From positions 1 to 58,046 of the forward strand of contig JAKQHY010000233.1 of assembly GCA_029555965.1 (NCBI GenBank): 58,046 nucleotides of DNA, read 5' to 3'. Positions 40,207-50,000 of the stretch are shown one piece after another (the first letter of the stretch is position 1; each line of letters starts with the position of its first letter). A model generated the notes under the pieces. It did no database searches, was not told where the DNA came from, and saw only the letters and a list, made by a program, of their open reading frames with translations. The DNA comes from Chloroflexota bacterium. Lineage in GTDB: Bacteria > Chloroflexota > Anaerolineae > B4-G1 > SLSP01. Made by a program: the position numbers and the translations under genes.

Positions 40207-41163
40207 TAATATCCTCAGCACCAAAAACGTCAGCCAGGGCGACGGCTGTTTCTTATCGGCAAACGACCAGCCCTGCCAGGCGCGGTACATTGAGGAGGCC
40301 GTGTAACGTCCCTGAGCGTCTGCCTGGGCCGTGATCACGGCCAGCATTTCTTGAAAGCGCGCGTCAGCCCACACGAAGGGGAAGCGGCTGAGGACTTCGA
40401 CGACGTGCAGGATGTCGTACCAGATGAAGGGGTATTTGAGCTTGCGGAAGTCGCCGCCAATGCCGAAGAGGAACGGTCGCCACGTACCGCGCCGCATCCA
40501 ATGATCCAGCAACATCTCCGCGCCGGCGTGGGCAGCGGCGCTGTCGCGCAGCTCCGGGACTAACGACAGCGCCTTGAGCGCATAGACGTTGGCGATGGGG
40601 CACGGATCGGTGCGCCGCCCCGGCCCTTTGAACTTCCCCAGTTCCGGCGCAGCCGCGCAGCGCCAGCCGTTCTCCTCCACCGTGTCGGCCAGATGCGCCA
40701 CGGCGGTCGGCATACGTGGATCGGAGTCCAGGCCGAAAGACAACAGCGCGTACAGCAACGTTGGCGCGTCGCAGGCCAGCCACGTCCACTGATCCTCCCC
40801 CGCGCCGCCGAAGGCTTTCGGGACATTCACGAGCGATTGCCACGCCCCCTCCGGCGCCCAGTGCGCCAGCACGTACGCCACCACCGTCGCCATGCCGGGA
40901 TCGTCGGCGCGCAGGCCGAAGTCGGCCAGGGTGCTCAGGGCGTACAGGGGATGGCCGGCGTCGTTGTGACGCACCAATGGCCGCTGTCCCCAGGTCGCTG
41001 CCGCCGCGACGAGCGCCTGCACCTGCGGATGCGCCAGCAGCACCGCGCGCGCCTCCACCACTTCGGCGTCATCGGCAGGCCGGTCGAGCAAGTCCACCAA
41101 CACGCGATAGCGCGTCCACGGTTCGGGCGCGGTCAAGAGCCATTGCAAGCGTTCGTCATCCAT
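40192..41163 (-). CDS. Helical-repeat (alpha/alpha toroid-like) protein, function unknown
   Basis: About 323 residues, mostly alpha-helical. Repeating segments such as RHNDAGHPLYALSTLADFGL, DAPTLLYALLSFGLDSD, CPIANVYALKALSLVPEL and YDILHVVEVLSRFPF resemble the helical hairpins of prenyltransferase/squalene-cyclase-like toroids, but no catalytic motif of those enzymes is seen. No signal peptide. ATG 41163 is used, eight bases after GGAGG. The last residues LKRET and stop lie in the repeat hairpin at 40158-40206. A 27-bp element precedes the ribosome-binding site. Confidence 0.72.
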   Translation of the reverse strand: MDDERLQWLLTAPEPWTRYRVLVDLLDRPADDAEVVEARAVLLAHPQVQALVAAAATWGQRPLVRHNDAGHPLYALSTLADFGLRADDPGMATVVAYVLAHWAPEGAWQSLVNVPKAFGGAGEDQWTWLACDAPTLLYALLSFGLDSDPRMPTAVAHLADTVEENGWRCAAAPELGKFKGPGRRTDPCPIANVYALKALSLVPELRDSAAAHAGAEMLLDHWMRRGTWRPFLFGIGGDFRKLKYPFIWYDILHVVEVLSRFPFVWADARFQEMLAVITAQADAQGRYTASSMYRAWQGWSFADKKQPSPWLTFLVLRILKRET

Positions 41164-41180
41164 GTAGACTTCCTCCAAAA

Positions 41181-41207
41181 ATAACAGGATTTACGGAATG
41201 ATAGGAT
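41181..41207 (-). repeat. 27-bp upstream element, copy 2
   Basis: Identical on the minus strand to 23445-23471. It reads in the sense of the gene starting at 41163 and lies directly before its GGAGG. A CAATCCGTTGA fragment of another family follows at 41221. Confidence 0.9.
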
Positions 41208-41368
41208 CAGAAATACGTTTCAATCCGTTGACAAATTTCTCAAAACAAGGCCTCTCCTGATGGATAATCCCAAAACTAACCCTCTGACCAGGGAGAGCGG
41301 GGAACTTCCCCCTGCCCCAGAAACGTCATAAGAACATCTATTCACACAATAGGGAAAAGGAGAGAACA

Positions 41369-42085
41369 ATGAAAGGCAAAATGGGCTTCTGGGTAGTATG
41401 GTTACTGATTTGTTTATGTCTTGGCGGCTGCGGCGGCGAGGCCGATTCCACTGCGACACCCGACGCGGCAACGCCGGAAACCAGCGCCGGGCTGGCGAAC
41501 CCCGCCTCGGTGTTCTGCGAAGCGCAGGGCGGGCGGGTGGACATCCGCGACACCGCCGACGGACAGCAGAGTTTCTGCGTCTTCGACGATGGCAGCGAGT
41601 GCGACGAATGGGCGTTTTTCCGGGGCGAATGTAGCGCGCCGACATCGAATACGCCGCCACAGCCGGACGCCGGCCAGGGAAACAGCGATCCTGCCGGCGG
41701 CGTCCAGGCGCAAAGAGTGCCCGATGTTCAAGGAATGGAGAGCGTTCCACTGCTGGAACCGACCGGCTCGAAAGACGCCCTCGATCCGGCACCGGCCATG
41801 GGCGAGAACAGCGGCGTCACCCCGGTGGCGGCGCCGGTGGAGGACTGGCAAGGCGTCATCGTTAGCAATCCCGAAGGCGCGCAATTCGATGACTACTTCC
41901 AACTGCTGGATCAGAATGGCACGCGCGTGGGAATCAGCGGGAACGACGAGATTTCCGCCCAACTGGCGGCCCTGCGCGACACCGGAAAGCTCATTCACGT
42001 CTGGGGCGTCATCCACTACAACGTCCCCGACGCTTACGGCGCCCAAATTGAGGTAGCGCGGCTGGAAGTTGCCACGTCCGACTAA
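41369..42085 (+). CDS. DUF333-containing lipoprotein
   Basis: A 238-residue predicted lipoprotein. The signal VVWLLICLCLGGC has a lipobox with C24 or so as lipidation site. Residues about 45-90 are a DUF333 module: NPASVFCEAQGGRVDIRDTA, then FCVFDDGSECDEWAFFRGEC with its four cysteines. A Pro/Gly-rich linker and a C-terminal domain of about 110 residues follow (WQGVIVSNPEGAQFDDYFQL and HVWGVIHYNVPDAYGAQIEV), which looks like an OB-type beta domain. Function unknown. AAGGAGAG precedes the ATG. Confidence 0.82.
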   Translation: MKGKMGFWVVWLLICLCLGGCGGEADSTATPDAATPETSAGLANPASVFCEAQGGRVDIRDTADGQQSFCVFDDGSECDEWAFFRGECSAPTSNTPPQPDAGQGNSDPAGGVQAQRVPDVQGMESVPLLEPTGSKDALDPAPAMGENSGVTPVAAPVEDWQGVIVSNPEGAQFDDYFQLLDQNGTRVGISGNDEISAQLAALRDTGKLIHVWGVIHYNVPDAYGAQIEVARLEVATSD

Positions 42086-42108
42086 AAATTCAATCTACCG
42101 CAAGTTGT

Positions 42109-42143
42109 TGTTTCGCTGGCAGGTTGCGCCTGCCAGCGAAACA
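42109..42143. terminator. Bidirectional terminator with TTGCG loop
   Basis: Left TGTTTCGCTGGCAGG (42109-42123), loop TTGCG, right CCTGCCAGCGAAACA (42129-42143), perfect 15 bp, between convergent genes. It is related to the hairpin at 53230-53276 with paired substitutions in the stem. Confidence 0.8.
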
Positions 42144-42167
42144 TTATCCTCTAAAAATCCCTCTGTT

Positions 42168-44075
42168 TCAGTCTTCCGCGAGAATTTCCTCTAGCGCCTG
42201 GCGTGTGGCGCGCGCGCCCGGGACCTCGGCAGTGCGCTCCAGGTAATCAAAACGCTGTAACACAATACGTAAAACGGCCGGGTTGGTCTTTTTGAGGGCG
42301 TGCGCCTGCGCCAGCCATTTTTCACGCACGGCGGGATTGGTGTGCGTGTACAGCGCCACTGCGATGCGAGCCGGATGGGTGCGTCCCGGCGGATGCTCCA
42401 ACAGTTCGTGGTAGAGGTTGGCGGCAATGGTGAAGTAGAACGACGTCAGCGGCTCGACGAGCCGCTGCACTTTCTCCCACACCGGCTCGGTTTCGCGCGC
42501 GAGGGCAAAGAAGGCCAGGTAGTAAGTCTGCGCGCGGTCGTACTCAAACCGGAAGAAGTACGCGCCGGCAGTCGCAGCACAATAGCTGGTGAGATACCAT
42601 TCCAGGTCTACCAGGCTGGCGCCCGGCTCGGTGGTTTCCATCAACTCGCACATCATCCGCGCGGCCCGAAGAAAACACAATCGCGCTTTTTCAAAATCGG
42701 TCGTGCGAATCCGCATTCCAATATCGCTCAATTCTGCCGCCCGCGCCAGGGAAGGCGGCTCGTCCAGCACAGCCGCATCCAGGTCTTGCGTTATCGGGAG
42801 CATTTCCGGAATTTCTTTTAAGTAGCCGCCCCAATCACCCAAAGCCGCTCGCGCTTTCCGGTTGGCCTGAGAATCCAGCGCGCGCGATTTAAGCGCCAAT
42901 TCAAGCAGCCGCACGACCCGCGCCTGCTGATCCATTGTCCCAAAGATAAGCAAGGCCAGCAAACCCGGGTTGATTTCGATATTTTGTTGCATCAACGCGA
43001 CAAGGTATGCGCTCTCACTGTAATCCACAAAATCCGATATCTGCAAATCGGGTTGCAAATTCAACTTATCCAACTGCCAGGATTGTGGCGCAATGGCAAA
43101 CACGTTAGCATATTTAACCAGCTTGGCGACCTCTTGGACTTCCTCGCGCGAGCGCAGGACATTATCCGCATCATATTTGGCCTTGAGTTGGCCTACTGCC
43201 TGATCTAACGTGTAGAGGTCAGGATGTTCGGACAGCAACGTAAATAAGTCGCGCAGGATGCTGGTGCGGGCGGGGGGATCCATCAGGCGTAGACCGGTCG
43301 CGCTCAACACCACACGGTACTCCAACAATTGGTCTTGTACCGGCTCAATGGTAGCCGTCGGTTTAAGCGCCGCCATGAGGGTTTTGTCTTCGACAAAAAC
43401 CTGAATGAGATCAGATTGCGATTCCAGGAAATCGCGGAACTGGCGATACCCCAAATCGGTCTCGCTGAACGTAGAGTCCATCTTGACCATCATCAGTTTG
43501 AGTTGACTGGCGTTCACCGACTCCCCGCCTACCTGGGGCAACAGCGTGCGCATGGCGCCCAGCAGCAACAATCGCGCCCGCTCCAGCCGATGTGTGGCCG
43601 TGCGCGTTTCCGGCGTCACCAGCACGTCGTACAGAGTGAAGTTGTCACACGCTTTGACCAGCACCTCGCTGGTGGATTGTCGCAGCCCGATCCCAACTAC
43701 CGTTTTGCCATACGTGCGCAATTTGCGAGCCACCGCACTGAAGTCGCTGTCGCCTGTGACCAAGACGAAGGTGTCAATCTCCGGGTGAGTAAAGGCCACT
43801 TCGAGGGCATCCACCACCATCTGGATGTCGGCAGCATTCTTGCGATGACGCGCGCTGTAACGAAAAAGCTGTGTCAACTCGATGGAGTGTTCGATCAGGT
43901 CTTGCTGGTATTGGGGAAAGCTGGTCCAGTCACAATACGCGCGGCGGATGGTGCAGCGCCCCCACTGTTCCGCCGCGTTCATGATGACCTTCAGATCGCA
44001 TTTCCCGTACACTTCCTCGGCGGTAATCGCTACATTCTCAAAATCAATAAAAACAGCTACCTGTGATTCCTGCAT
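42168..44075 (-). CDS. NYN-domain RNase-like protein with LOTUS/OST-HTH domains
   Basis: A 635-residue protein. Residues about 5-150 are a NYN (PIN-like, LabA/DUF88) domain with the acidic set in VAVFIDFENVA, ADIQMVVDAL and VLVTGDSDFSAVARKLR, so metal-dependent RNase activity is plausible. Residues about 160-245 look like an OST-HTH/LOTUS RNA-binding domain (NASQLKLMMVKMDSTFSETD then YRQFRDFLESQ), and a second similar winged helix is at about 275-345. The C-terminal half is alpha-helical, possibly TPR-like, with no recognised motif. It is transcribed alone between two other unrelated genes. RNA degradation or silencing is inference. Confidence 0.85.
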   Translation of the reverse strand: MQESQVAVFIDFENVAITAEEVYGKCDLKVIMNAAEQWGRCTIRRAYCDWTSFPQYQQDLIEHSIELTQLFRYSARHRKNAADIQMVVDALEVAFTHPEIDTFVLVTGDSDFSAVARKLRTYGKTVVGIGLRQSTSEVLVKACDNFTLYDVLVTPETRTATHRLERARLLLLGAMRTLLPQVGGESVNASQLKLMMVKMDSTFSETDLGYRQFRDFLESQSDLIQVFVEDKTLMAALKPTATIEPVQDQLLEYRVVLSATGLRLMDPPARTSILRDLFTLLSEHPDLYTLDQAVGQLKAKYDADNVLRSREEVQEVAKLVKYANVFAIAPQSWQLDKLNLQPDLQISDFVDYSESAYLVALMQQNIEINPGLLALLIFGTMDQQARVVRLLELALKSRALDSQANRKARAALGDWGGYLKEIPEMLPITQDLDAAVLDEPPSLARAAELSDIGMRIRTTDFEKARLCFLRAARMMCELMETTEPGASLVDLEWYLTSYCAATAGAYFFRFEYDRAQTYYLAFFALARETEPVWEKVQRLVEPLTSFYFTIAANLYHELLEHPPGRTHPARIAVALYTHTNPAVREKWLAQAHALKKTNPAVLRIVLQRFDYLERTAEVPGARATRQALEEILAED

Positions 44076-44316
44076 AGGCTACCCTCGGATTAGTATGTGG
44101 TGGGACATCTTGGCCCTTCCTATTTCCATTTTACTATCCAAACCCAAACGAGGCAATCTCACGCCATCCAACGCGGAATAACCGGCGGGGTGGACAGGTA
44201 TAGAAGGTCGTCCATAGAAGCGCAAACAGCTAACAGAGTTTTAACTAAGCCGTAACTATCACAAAGAAAAATTCAATAATAATGAGGGTAGTTAATGCCA
44301 TGCAAAGGAGTTGCGT

Positions 44317-45876
44317 ATGTCCGAAGCAGAACTGCCACGCCCCCACATTCTCATTGTGGATGATAGTGATGAAATTCGAGAATTTACGCGACTTTCGATC
44401 CTGGAACCTGCCGGGTATCGCGTGACGAGCGCCCGCGACGGCCAAGAAGGTTTTGAACAAGCGCTGCGCGTGCTACCCGATGTCATTCTGTTGGATTATG
44501 AGATGCCGCGAATGAACGGGATTGAAGTTCTACAAGCGTTGCAAGAGAAAGGGGTGTCATTCCCGGTCATCCTGATCACTTCCTATGGTTCGGAATCCGT
44601 GGCAGTGGAGGTCTTTCGCCTGGGCGTGCGCGACTATGTTCCCAAGCCTTACACCGGCGATGAGTTGTTGGATGCGATTCGCCATGTGCTGCGATTGACC
44701 CACATTGAGCAAGAGCGGGATATGTTGTTGGTGCGGCTGCAAAAAACGTCGGCGCAACTGAAGAAGAGTAATACCGATCTGGCGCAACGCTTACGCGAAT
44801 TGGACACGCTCTACCACGTCAGCAAGGCAGTGACCACGCTGCAAGAGCGCGACAAATTGATGGAGCGCATCGTGGATGCCGCGCTCTACGTCACCGGAGC
44901 ATTGGACGGGCAATTGCTCTTGTTGGAACCGGAGACCGGCAAACTGCAAAAGCAGGTGCGCCGGCAGCGCCAGGGACAGACATACGTTCCCCCAGACAAG
45001 GACGACAATATGTACACCATATCGGGCGATCTGATGATGTCGGCGCAGCTTAAGGTGGGCGGGCAAAGTATCGGCTCGCTCATTGTGAGCAACAAACGCA
45101 GTCGGGAACCGTTGAGCAAGCAAACCCAGCAATTGTTGCGGATGTTGGGAGATTATGCGGCAATTGCCATCGAGAACTTCCGGCTGCTAAACGAAATCGA
45201 GGCGCGCCGGGAGCGCGAGAAGCGCGAGTTGCGCAATCTGTTTGAGTATTACGTCTCACCCTCAGTGGTGGAGCGCCTCATCCAGCAGCCGGAGTTGGTG
45301 CGGCCCGGCGGCCAACGGCAAATCATCAGCATTTTGTTTGCCGACCTGCGGGGATTCACCCAATTCAGCGCGCGCACTGATCCGGAAACGCTGATGAACG
45401 TCATCAACCACTATCTGGCCATTGCCACCGACGCTATCATCAGTGAAGAGGGCACGCTGGACAAGTTTATGGGCGACGAAGCGATGGCCTTCTTCAACGC
45501 TCCCCTGCCCCAACCCGACTACGCGCTGCGAGCCGTGCGGGCGGCTTGGCGCATCCTGACGATCACGCAAAAAGTTCACGAGCGACTACCGGCGCAGCAG
45601 CGCATTGCTTTCGGCATCGGGATCGCTACCGGCGACGCCATTGTAGGCAACGTTGGCGCGCAACATGTGCTCAACTATACGGCGCTAGGGCACACCGTGA
45701 ACAAAGCGCACACACTCCAGGAGATGGCGCCGCCGGGCAAAGTTTGGATTTGCCACGCGACTTATGCCATCGTGCAGGATGCGGTAGAGGCTAAAGAAAT
45801 CCCCAATCAAATGCTCAAGGGTGAATCCGCCCCGGAGTCTATCTACGAGATCGCCCGGCTTAAAACGATGGGGTGA
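44317..45876 (+). CDS. Receiver-GAF-class III nucleotide cyclase with altered active site
   Basis: A 519-residue protein: receiver (about 8-125; [34 protein letters not shown]), coiled coil, GAF (about 165-295), then a class III adenylate/guanylate cyclase domain (about 330-515). Both metal aspartates are present (D343 in FADLRGFT, D387 in KFMGDEAM) and the base-recognition Lys is in DKFMGDE. In the [11 protein letters not shown] segment the usual Asp of GDTVN is H459 and the transition-state Arg is replaced by T466, while N462 remains. Activity is therefore uncertain. ATG 44317 follows AAAGGAG by six bases. Confidence 0.88.
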   Translation: MSEAELPRPHILIVDDSDEIREFTRLSILEPAGYRVTSARDGQEGFEQALRVLPDVILLDYEMPRMNGIEVLQALQEKGVSFPVILITSYGSESVAVEVFRLGVRDYVPKPYTGDELLDAIRHVLRLTHIEQERDMLLVRLQKTSAQLKKSNTDLAQRLRELDTLYHVSKAVTTLQERDKLMERIVDAALYVTGALDGQLLLLEPETGKLQKQVRRQRQGQTYVPPDKDDNMYTISGDLMMSAQLKVGGQSIGSLIVSNKRSREPLSKQTQQLLRMLGDYAAIAIENFRLLNEIEARREREKRELRNLFEYYVSPSVVERLIQQPELVRPGGQRQIISILFADLRGFTQFSARTDPETLMNVINHYLAIATDAIISEEGTLDKFMGDEAMAFFNAPLPQPDYALRAVRAAWRILTITQKVHERLPAQQRIAFGIGIATGDAIVGNVGAQHVLNYTALGHTVNKAHTLQEMAPPGKVWICHATYAIVQDAVEAKEIPNQMLKGESAPESIYEIARLKTMG

Positions 45877-45955
45877 GGGAATGAGGGAAAGCGGGGGGAG
45901 GTAAGGCCAAACTGTATAACGACTTCCCCATTTTTCTTGATCCTCGCTCTCCCAG

Positions 45956-46984
45956 TCAGTCCTTTAATGTCACCCGCCGACCGGTTTCCGCGCTTTCGAT
46001 GGCCCCAAATACCATCTCCAGACTGTGGATATTGTCGCTAGCCACTGTCTCCGGCGTCAGGCCGGCCTGCACACATTGCGCAAACTCCCGGATCAGTCCG
46101 GTATGGCCGCCGGTTTTATCCGCCAAGGTGTAAGGCGGCAGTTCCACGACGCGCATCTCCGAATGGAACCCCCCGGTTTTGGTGACGACCTGCGCCTTGA
46201 AACCCTCCGCGCCATCCCAAGTCACACTACCTTGCGTCCCAATGATACGCCAGTCGGATTCCCAGGTGGTGTTCAGACCCTCGCTGCACCAACTGCCCTG
46301 GTAGGTGTAGACGATACTGCCAGTCATCTCAAAAATCGCCGCCGCCGAGGCGCCGTGAGCATACCATGAACCGGCAGGGTTCCACTCGTGGCAGTAGACC
46401 GCTTGCGCATCAGCGCCGGCAATCAAGCGGGCCGCATCGAAGGTGTGGATCGCCATATCCAGCAGCAGGACGTGCTGCATGGCATCACGGAATCCGCCAA
46501 AGTGTGCGCCGATGTAAAAGTCACAGTTGACGGTGGTGAGGTCGCCCAGCGCGCCCGACGCCAGGAAGCTGCGCAACCGCCGGATTTGCGGGTCGTAACG
46601 GCGATTCTGGATGACGGCGTACAGTTTGCCGGCCGCCCGCGCCGCCGCGACCATCCGCCGCGCGTTGTCCATAGAATCGGCCAGCGGCTTCTCCCCCAGG
46701 ACGTGGCAACCGTGCGCCAGCGCCGTCAACGTCACCTGAACGTGAGCTGCCGGCACGGTGCAGTCAAAGACAATATCCGGGCATGTTTTTTTCAGAGTTG
46801 TAGTTAAATCTGTACTAACCAGCGCTTCATTCCAGCCGTACTCCGTGGCGCGATGCCGCGCGGCCGCTTCGTTGAGGTCCACCAACCCAACCAGCGCCAG
46901 GTCGGGAATCTGCCGGACGGCGTCCAGCCACGCGCGGCTGATGCCACCGCAGCCAACCAACACAGCTTTGAGTAGTTCAGACAT
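45956..46984 (-). CDS. Gfo/Idh/MocA-family oxidoreductase
   Basis: A 342-residue NAD(P)-dependent dehydrogenase of the glucose-fructose oxidoreductase family, acting on a sugar or inositol. The Rossmann motif is VGCGGISRAW at residues about 10-19, the EKP motif is in VLGEKPLAD at about 96-104, and the C-terminal domain has HTFDAARLIAG in the usual catalytic His/Asp position (MAIHTFDAA). The substrate is unknown. It converges with the cyclase gene; the space between holds only a weak GGGGGAGG/CCTC region. Confidence 0.92.
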   Translation of the reverse strand: MSELLKAVLVGCGGISRAWLDAVRQIPDLALVGLVDLNEAAARHRATEYGWNEALVSTDLTTTLKKTCPDIVFDCTVPAAHVQVTLTALAHGCHVLGEKPLADSMDNARRMVAAARAAGKLYAVIQNRRYDPQIRRLRSFLASGALGDLTTVNCDFYIGAHFGGFRDAMQHVLLLDMAIHTFDAARLIAGADAQAVYCHEWNPAGSWYAHGASAAAIFEMTGSIVYTYQGSWCSEGLNTTWESDWRIIGTQGSVTWDGAEGFKAQVVTKTGGFHSEMRVVELPPYTLADKTGGHTGLIREFAQCVQAGLTPETVASDNIHSLEMVFGAIESAETGRRVTLKD

Positions 46985-47000
46985 GAGTATGCTCCTGAGG

Positions 47001-47059
47001 GAATTAAGTAATGGGTAAGGGGAAATAAGTTCCGTGACTCATTTCTCATTACCTATTTC
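47001..47059. repeat. AGTAATG / CATTACC array, copy 3
   Basis: TTAAGTAATGGGTAAGGGGA and CTCATTTCTCATTACCTATT. Same family as 8744-8829 and 36275-36362. The right arm encodes the last residues (IGNEK) and stop of the giant kinase. Confidence 0.75.
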
Positions 47060-50000
47060 TGGTTTCGTATCCGGCTTGTAAACCGGTAGTTGAATGTGGA
47101 AGCGACTACCGGGATAACGAGTTTCATCGTAGGTTTCACTTTCCGCCCAAATCTTGCCGCCATGCGCCTCTATCACGCCACGCGCAATGGTTAACCCCAA
47201 CCCCGGTCCGCCGGCCTTATACTCGGTGTCCCCCGAAAAGTGGTGTTCGACCGAACCGGTCTGATAAAACGATTCAAAAACCAGTTCCAGGTTCTGAGGG
47301 TCAATCCCGACGCCGGTATCCGCCACAATGAGTTCTACAGAGGGGCGGTTGTTTTCCATCGTGGTCTCGAAACCTGAAACGGTAATGCGTCCGCCATCCG
47401 GGGTGTACTTGATCGCGTTGATGATCACATGATAGAGCGCTTTGGAGAGCATCTCCGCATCCCCTGAGATGACCGGCAGCGTATCCAGTCCCGTTAATGT
47501 CAATGTCAGGCGGCGTTCCAACAAGGGACAGGCGAACGCTTGTGTGATCTGCCGAAGCAATTCCGCCAACACGACGCTGTCGTGAGATACCTCCCATGTC
47601 TGCAAGTTGATACGCGCGGTGTCGCGCATACGGTCAATAATATCCTGCATACGCTTAGCGCCGACCACAATCCCCTCGAGATATTCTTTCATATGCGGGG
47701 GCGGCTGTGTCCCGCTGTAACGCTGCAACAATTGCGCAAAACTACTGATAGCCGTCAAAGGTGTGAACAATTCATGGGCCGCCACCGTGATGAAAGTGCT
47801 CTTGGTTTTGTTCAGTTGCGCCAGGATGCGATTGGTCTCATCCAACTCTTGCGTACGTTGCTGCACCATTTGCTCCAATTGAGCGCTGAAGCGCACCAGC
47901 TCGGTGTGATACCGGGCATTCTCCAATGCAATGCTGGCCTGCGTGGCAAAAGCCTGCACCCAGGTAGCATCTTCTTCGCTGAAAGCGTAAGGCTCACGCC
48001 GCGTCAGAGAAATCATGCCGATAGCGCGCCCCTTGGCAATCAAGAGTACCCCCATCCAGGAGCGGTGGCGTGGCAACCAGGGCACTTGTTTCCAGCCAGA
48101 TTCCTGAATAGTGTCATGGACGATTAAGGGGTGGCCTAAACTTTCCAGTTGACGAAAAACATCCCCTTCCGTTATCGGTACCACGAGGTCTTTATCGCCC
48201 TGGATGTCCAAAATCCCATAGTGCGCCACCGATCTGAGGGTATCGCCTTCTCGCAACATAACCATGCCGCGCACGTAGGGCGTCAGGATATTCAGCAAAG
48301 CCAGAATGCGTCCCGGCGCCTCGTGCATGTCCAGGCTGCTGGTCAATTCACGGCCGGTCTGCTCCAGCAACTCGGTCAATTTGCGGCGGCGTTGTTCTGC
48401 CTGATAGAGTTGCGCATTACGGATGGCAATCGCCAACTGATCGGCCAATCCCTGCAAGACGCCGATCTCTTCTTCCACAAACTGGCCGGCCTGATCGCCG
48501 CCGACATTGAGGACGCCAACGACCTGCGCGCCGATCAGGAGCGGCAGCCCCAACTCTGCCGCGAGCGGAGGCCGCGCCGGCGCGTTCCAAAAATCTGGAG
48601 ACTCTCCCCCATTCTGCGCGACTCGCGCTTTACCCGTGCGGTAAACGGATGTGCTAAAGCTGGGGGCCTCCAGGGGAATCGCCATGCCGGTGTTTTGAAA
48701 ACGGCGCCCCCGCAAATCGGCGCCGGCGCGCAATACCAACTCTCCACGCGCCGTATTCACCAACCACACGCCCACGAAGGAGTAGCCAAATTGCGATTGG
48801 ATTAAGGAGACAACCCGTTCCAGCAAAGCGTCCAATTCCAGAATCGAGATGATTTGCTGCGCGACCTGGCGACTGGTCTCCAATTGGATGGCGCGGCGCG
48901 ACAGAACAGCATTGATCGTCTTGACTTCTGCTGTGCGTTTGGTCACTCGTTCTTCAAGGGTATGCGCCCAATTTTCCAACTGGACGTTAGCCTGCATCAG
49001 GTCGCCGTATAGGCGGGCGTTTTCAATGGCAGTCGCGGCCTGATTGGCAAAGATCGTCAGCAAATCCAGATCGGTGGGGGAGAAACGTCCGCTGGCCGAG
49101 CGATTATCCACGTAGATCAAGCCGGTCAGTTCGGCGCGAGCAATCAACGGCACACACAATACCGAGCGCAAGTTCAATTCCAACACACTGTTCCGTCCAC
49201 CGAAGCGCTCATCGGTCAAGGCATCCTGAAGCAGCAGCGGCTGCCGCGACTGGGCGAGCGTTTCCAAAACGGTGTAACTAATCTGCGCTTTGCCGTCCAC
49301 CACTTCGGAGAGGGCCATCCCCACCGCCACCCGGAAATGCATTTGATGTTGGCGGTCGAACAACGCCAGGACGCCCCGTTCGGCTCCGATCAGTTCGATG
49401 ACCTGATCCATAACATAGTGCAGCAACGATTCCACATCGTGGGTTTCATTCATCCGCACACTGATATCCAACACCCGCTTGAAGCGATTTCGGAATTGCT
49501 CAGATTCACTGAGCGGCCCAGACGCTGCCGGCGAAGCAGCCGGTAGGTCGAAAGCTTCCGGCGATGTCTGCTGTGCGGCAAGGCAGCGGGTCCATTCGGT
49601 GAGGATGTCGCGGTTAATGCGTACTTTGTTAAGATAGTTGCGGCGCAGGCCTTCGTCATTGAGCGTCGCAATCCCGGCCAGCATAGCTTCGTGCGCGCGC
49701 TGCAACGCCCTCCAGGCCTCCGCCGCCAGCGACGCGCGGCGTTCCGGGGCAGCCCGGGAAAGCACTTGATAGCGCCACCACCACGCTTCCTGCGCCAAAA
49801 ACTCGCCGACGCCACTCACGCGCAAAGTTTGGACGGCCTCGCGCGTGTGGCGTTCCGCCAGTTCCCAATGCCCCAAGGCCAGTTCCGCCGCCCCCAACCA
49901 CGCCTGTGAAGCGCACAGGATCGCCAACAATTTCCGCTCCTGCTGAATTCCCAACGCCTGGGCAAACAGAAACCGCGCAGCTTCAGGATCGCCGCTCGCC

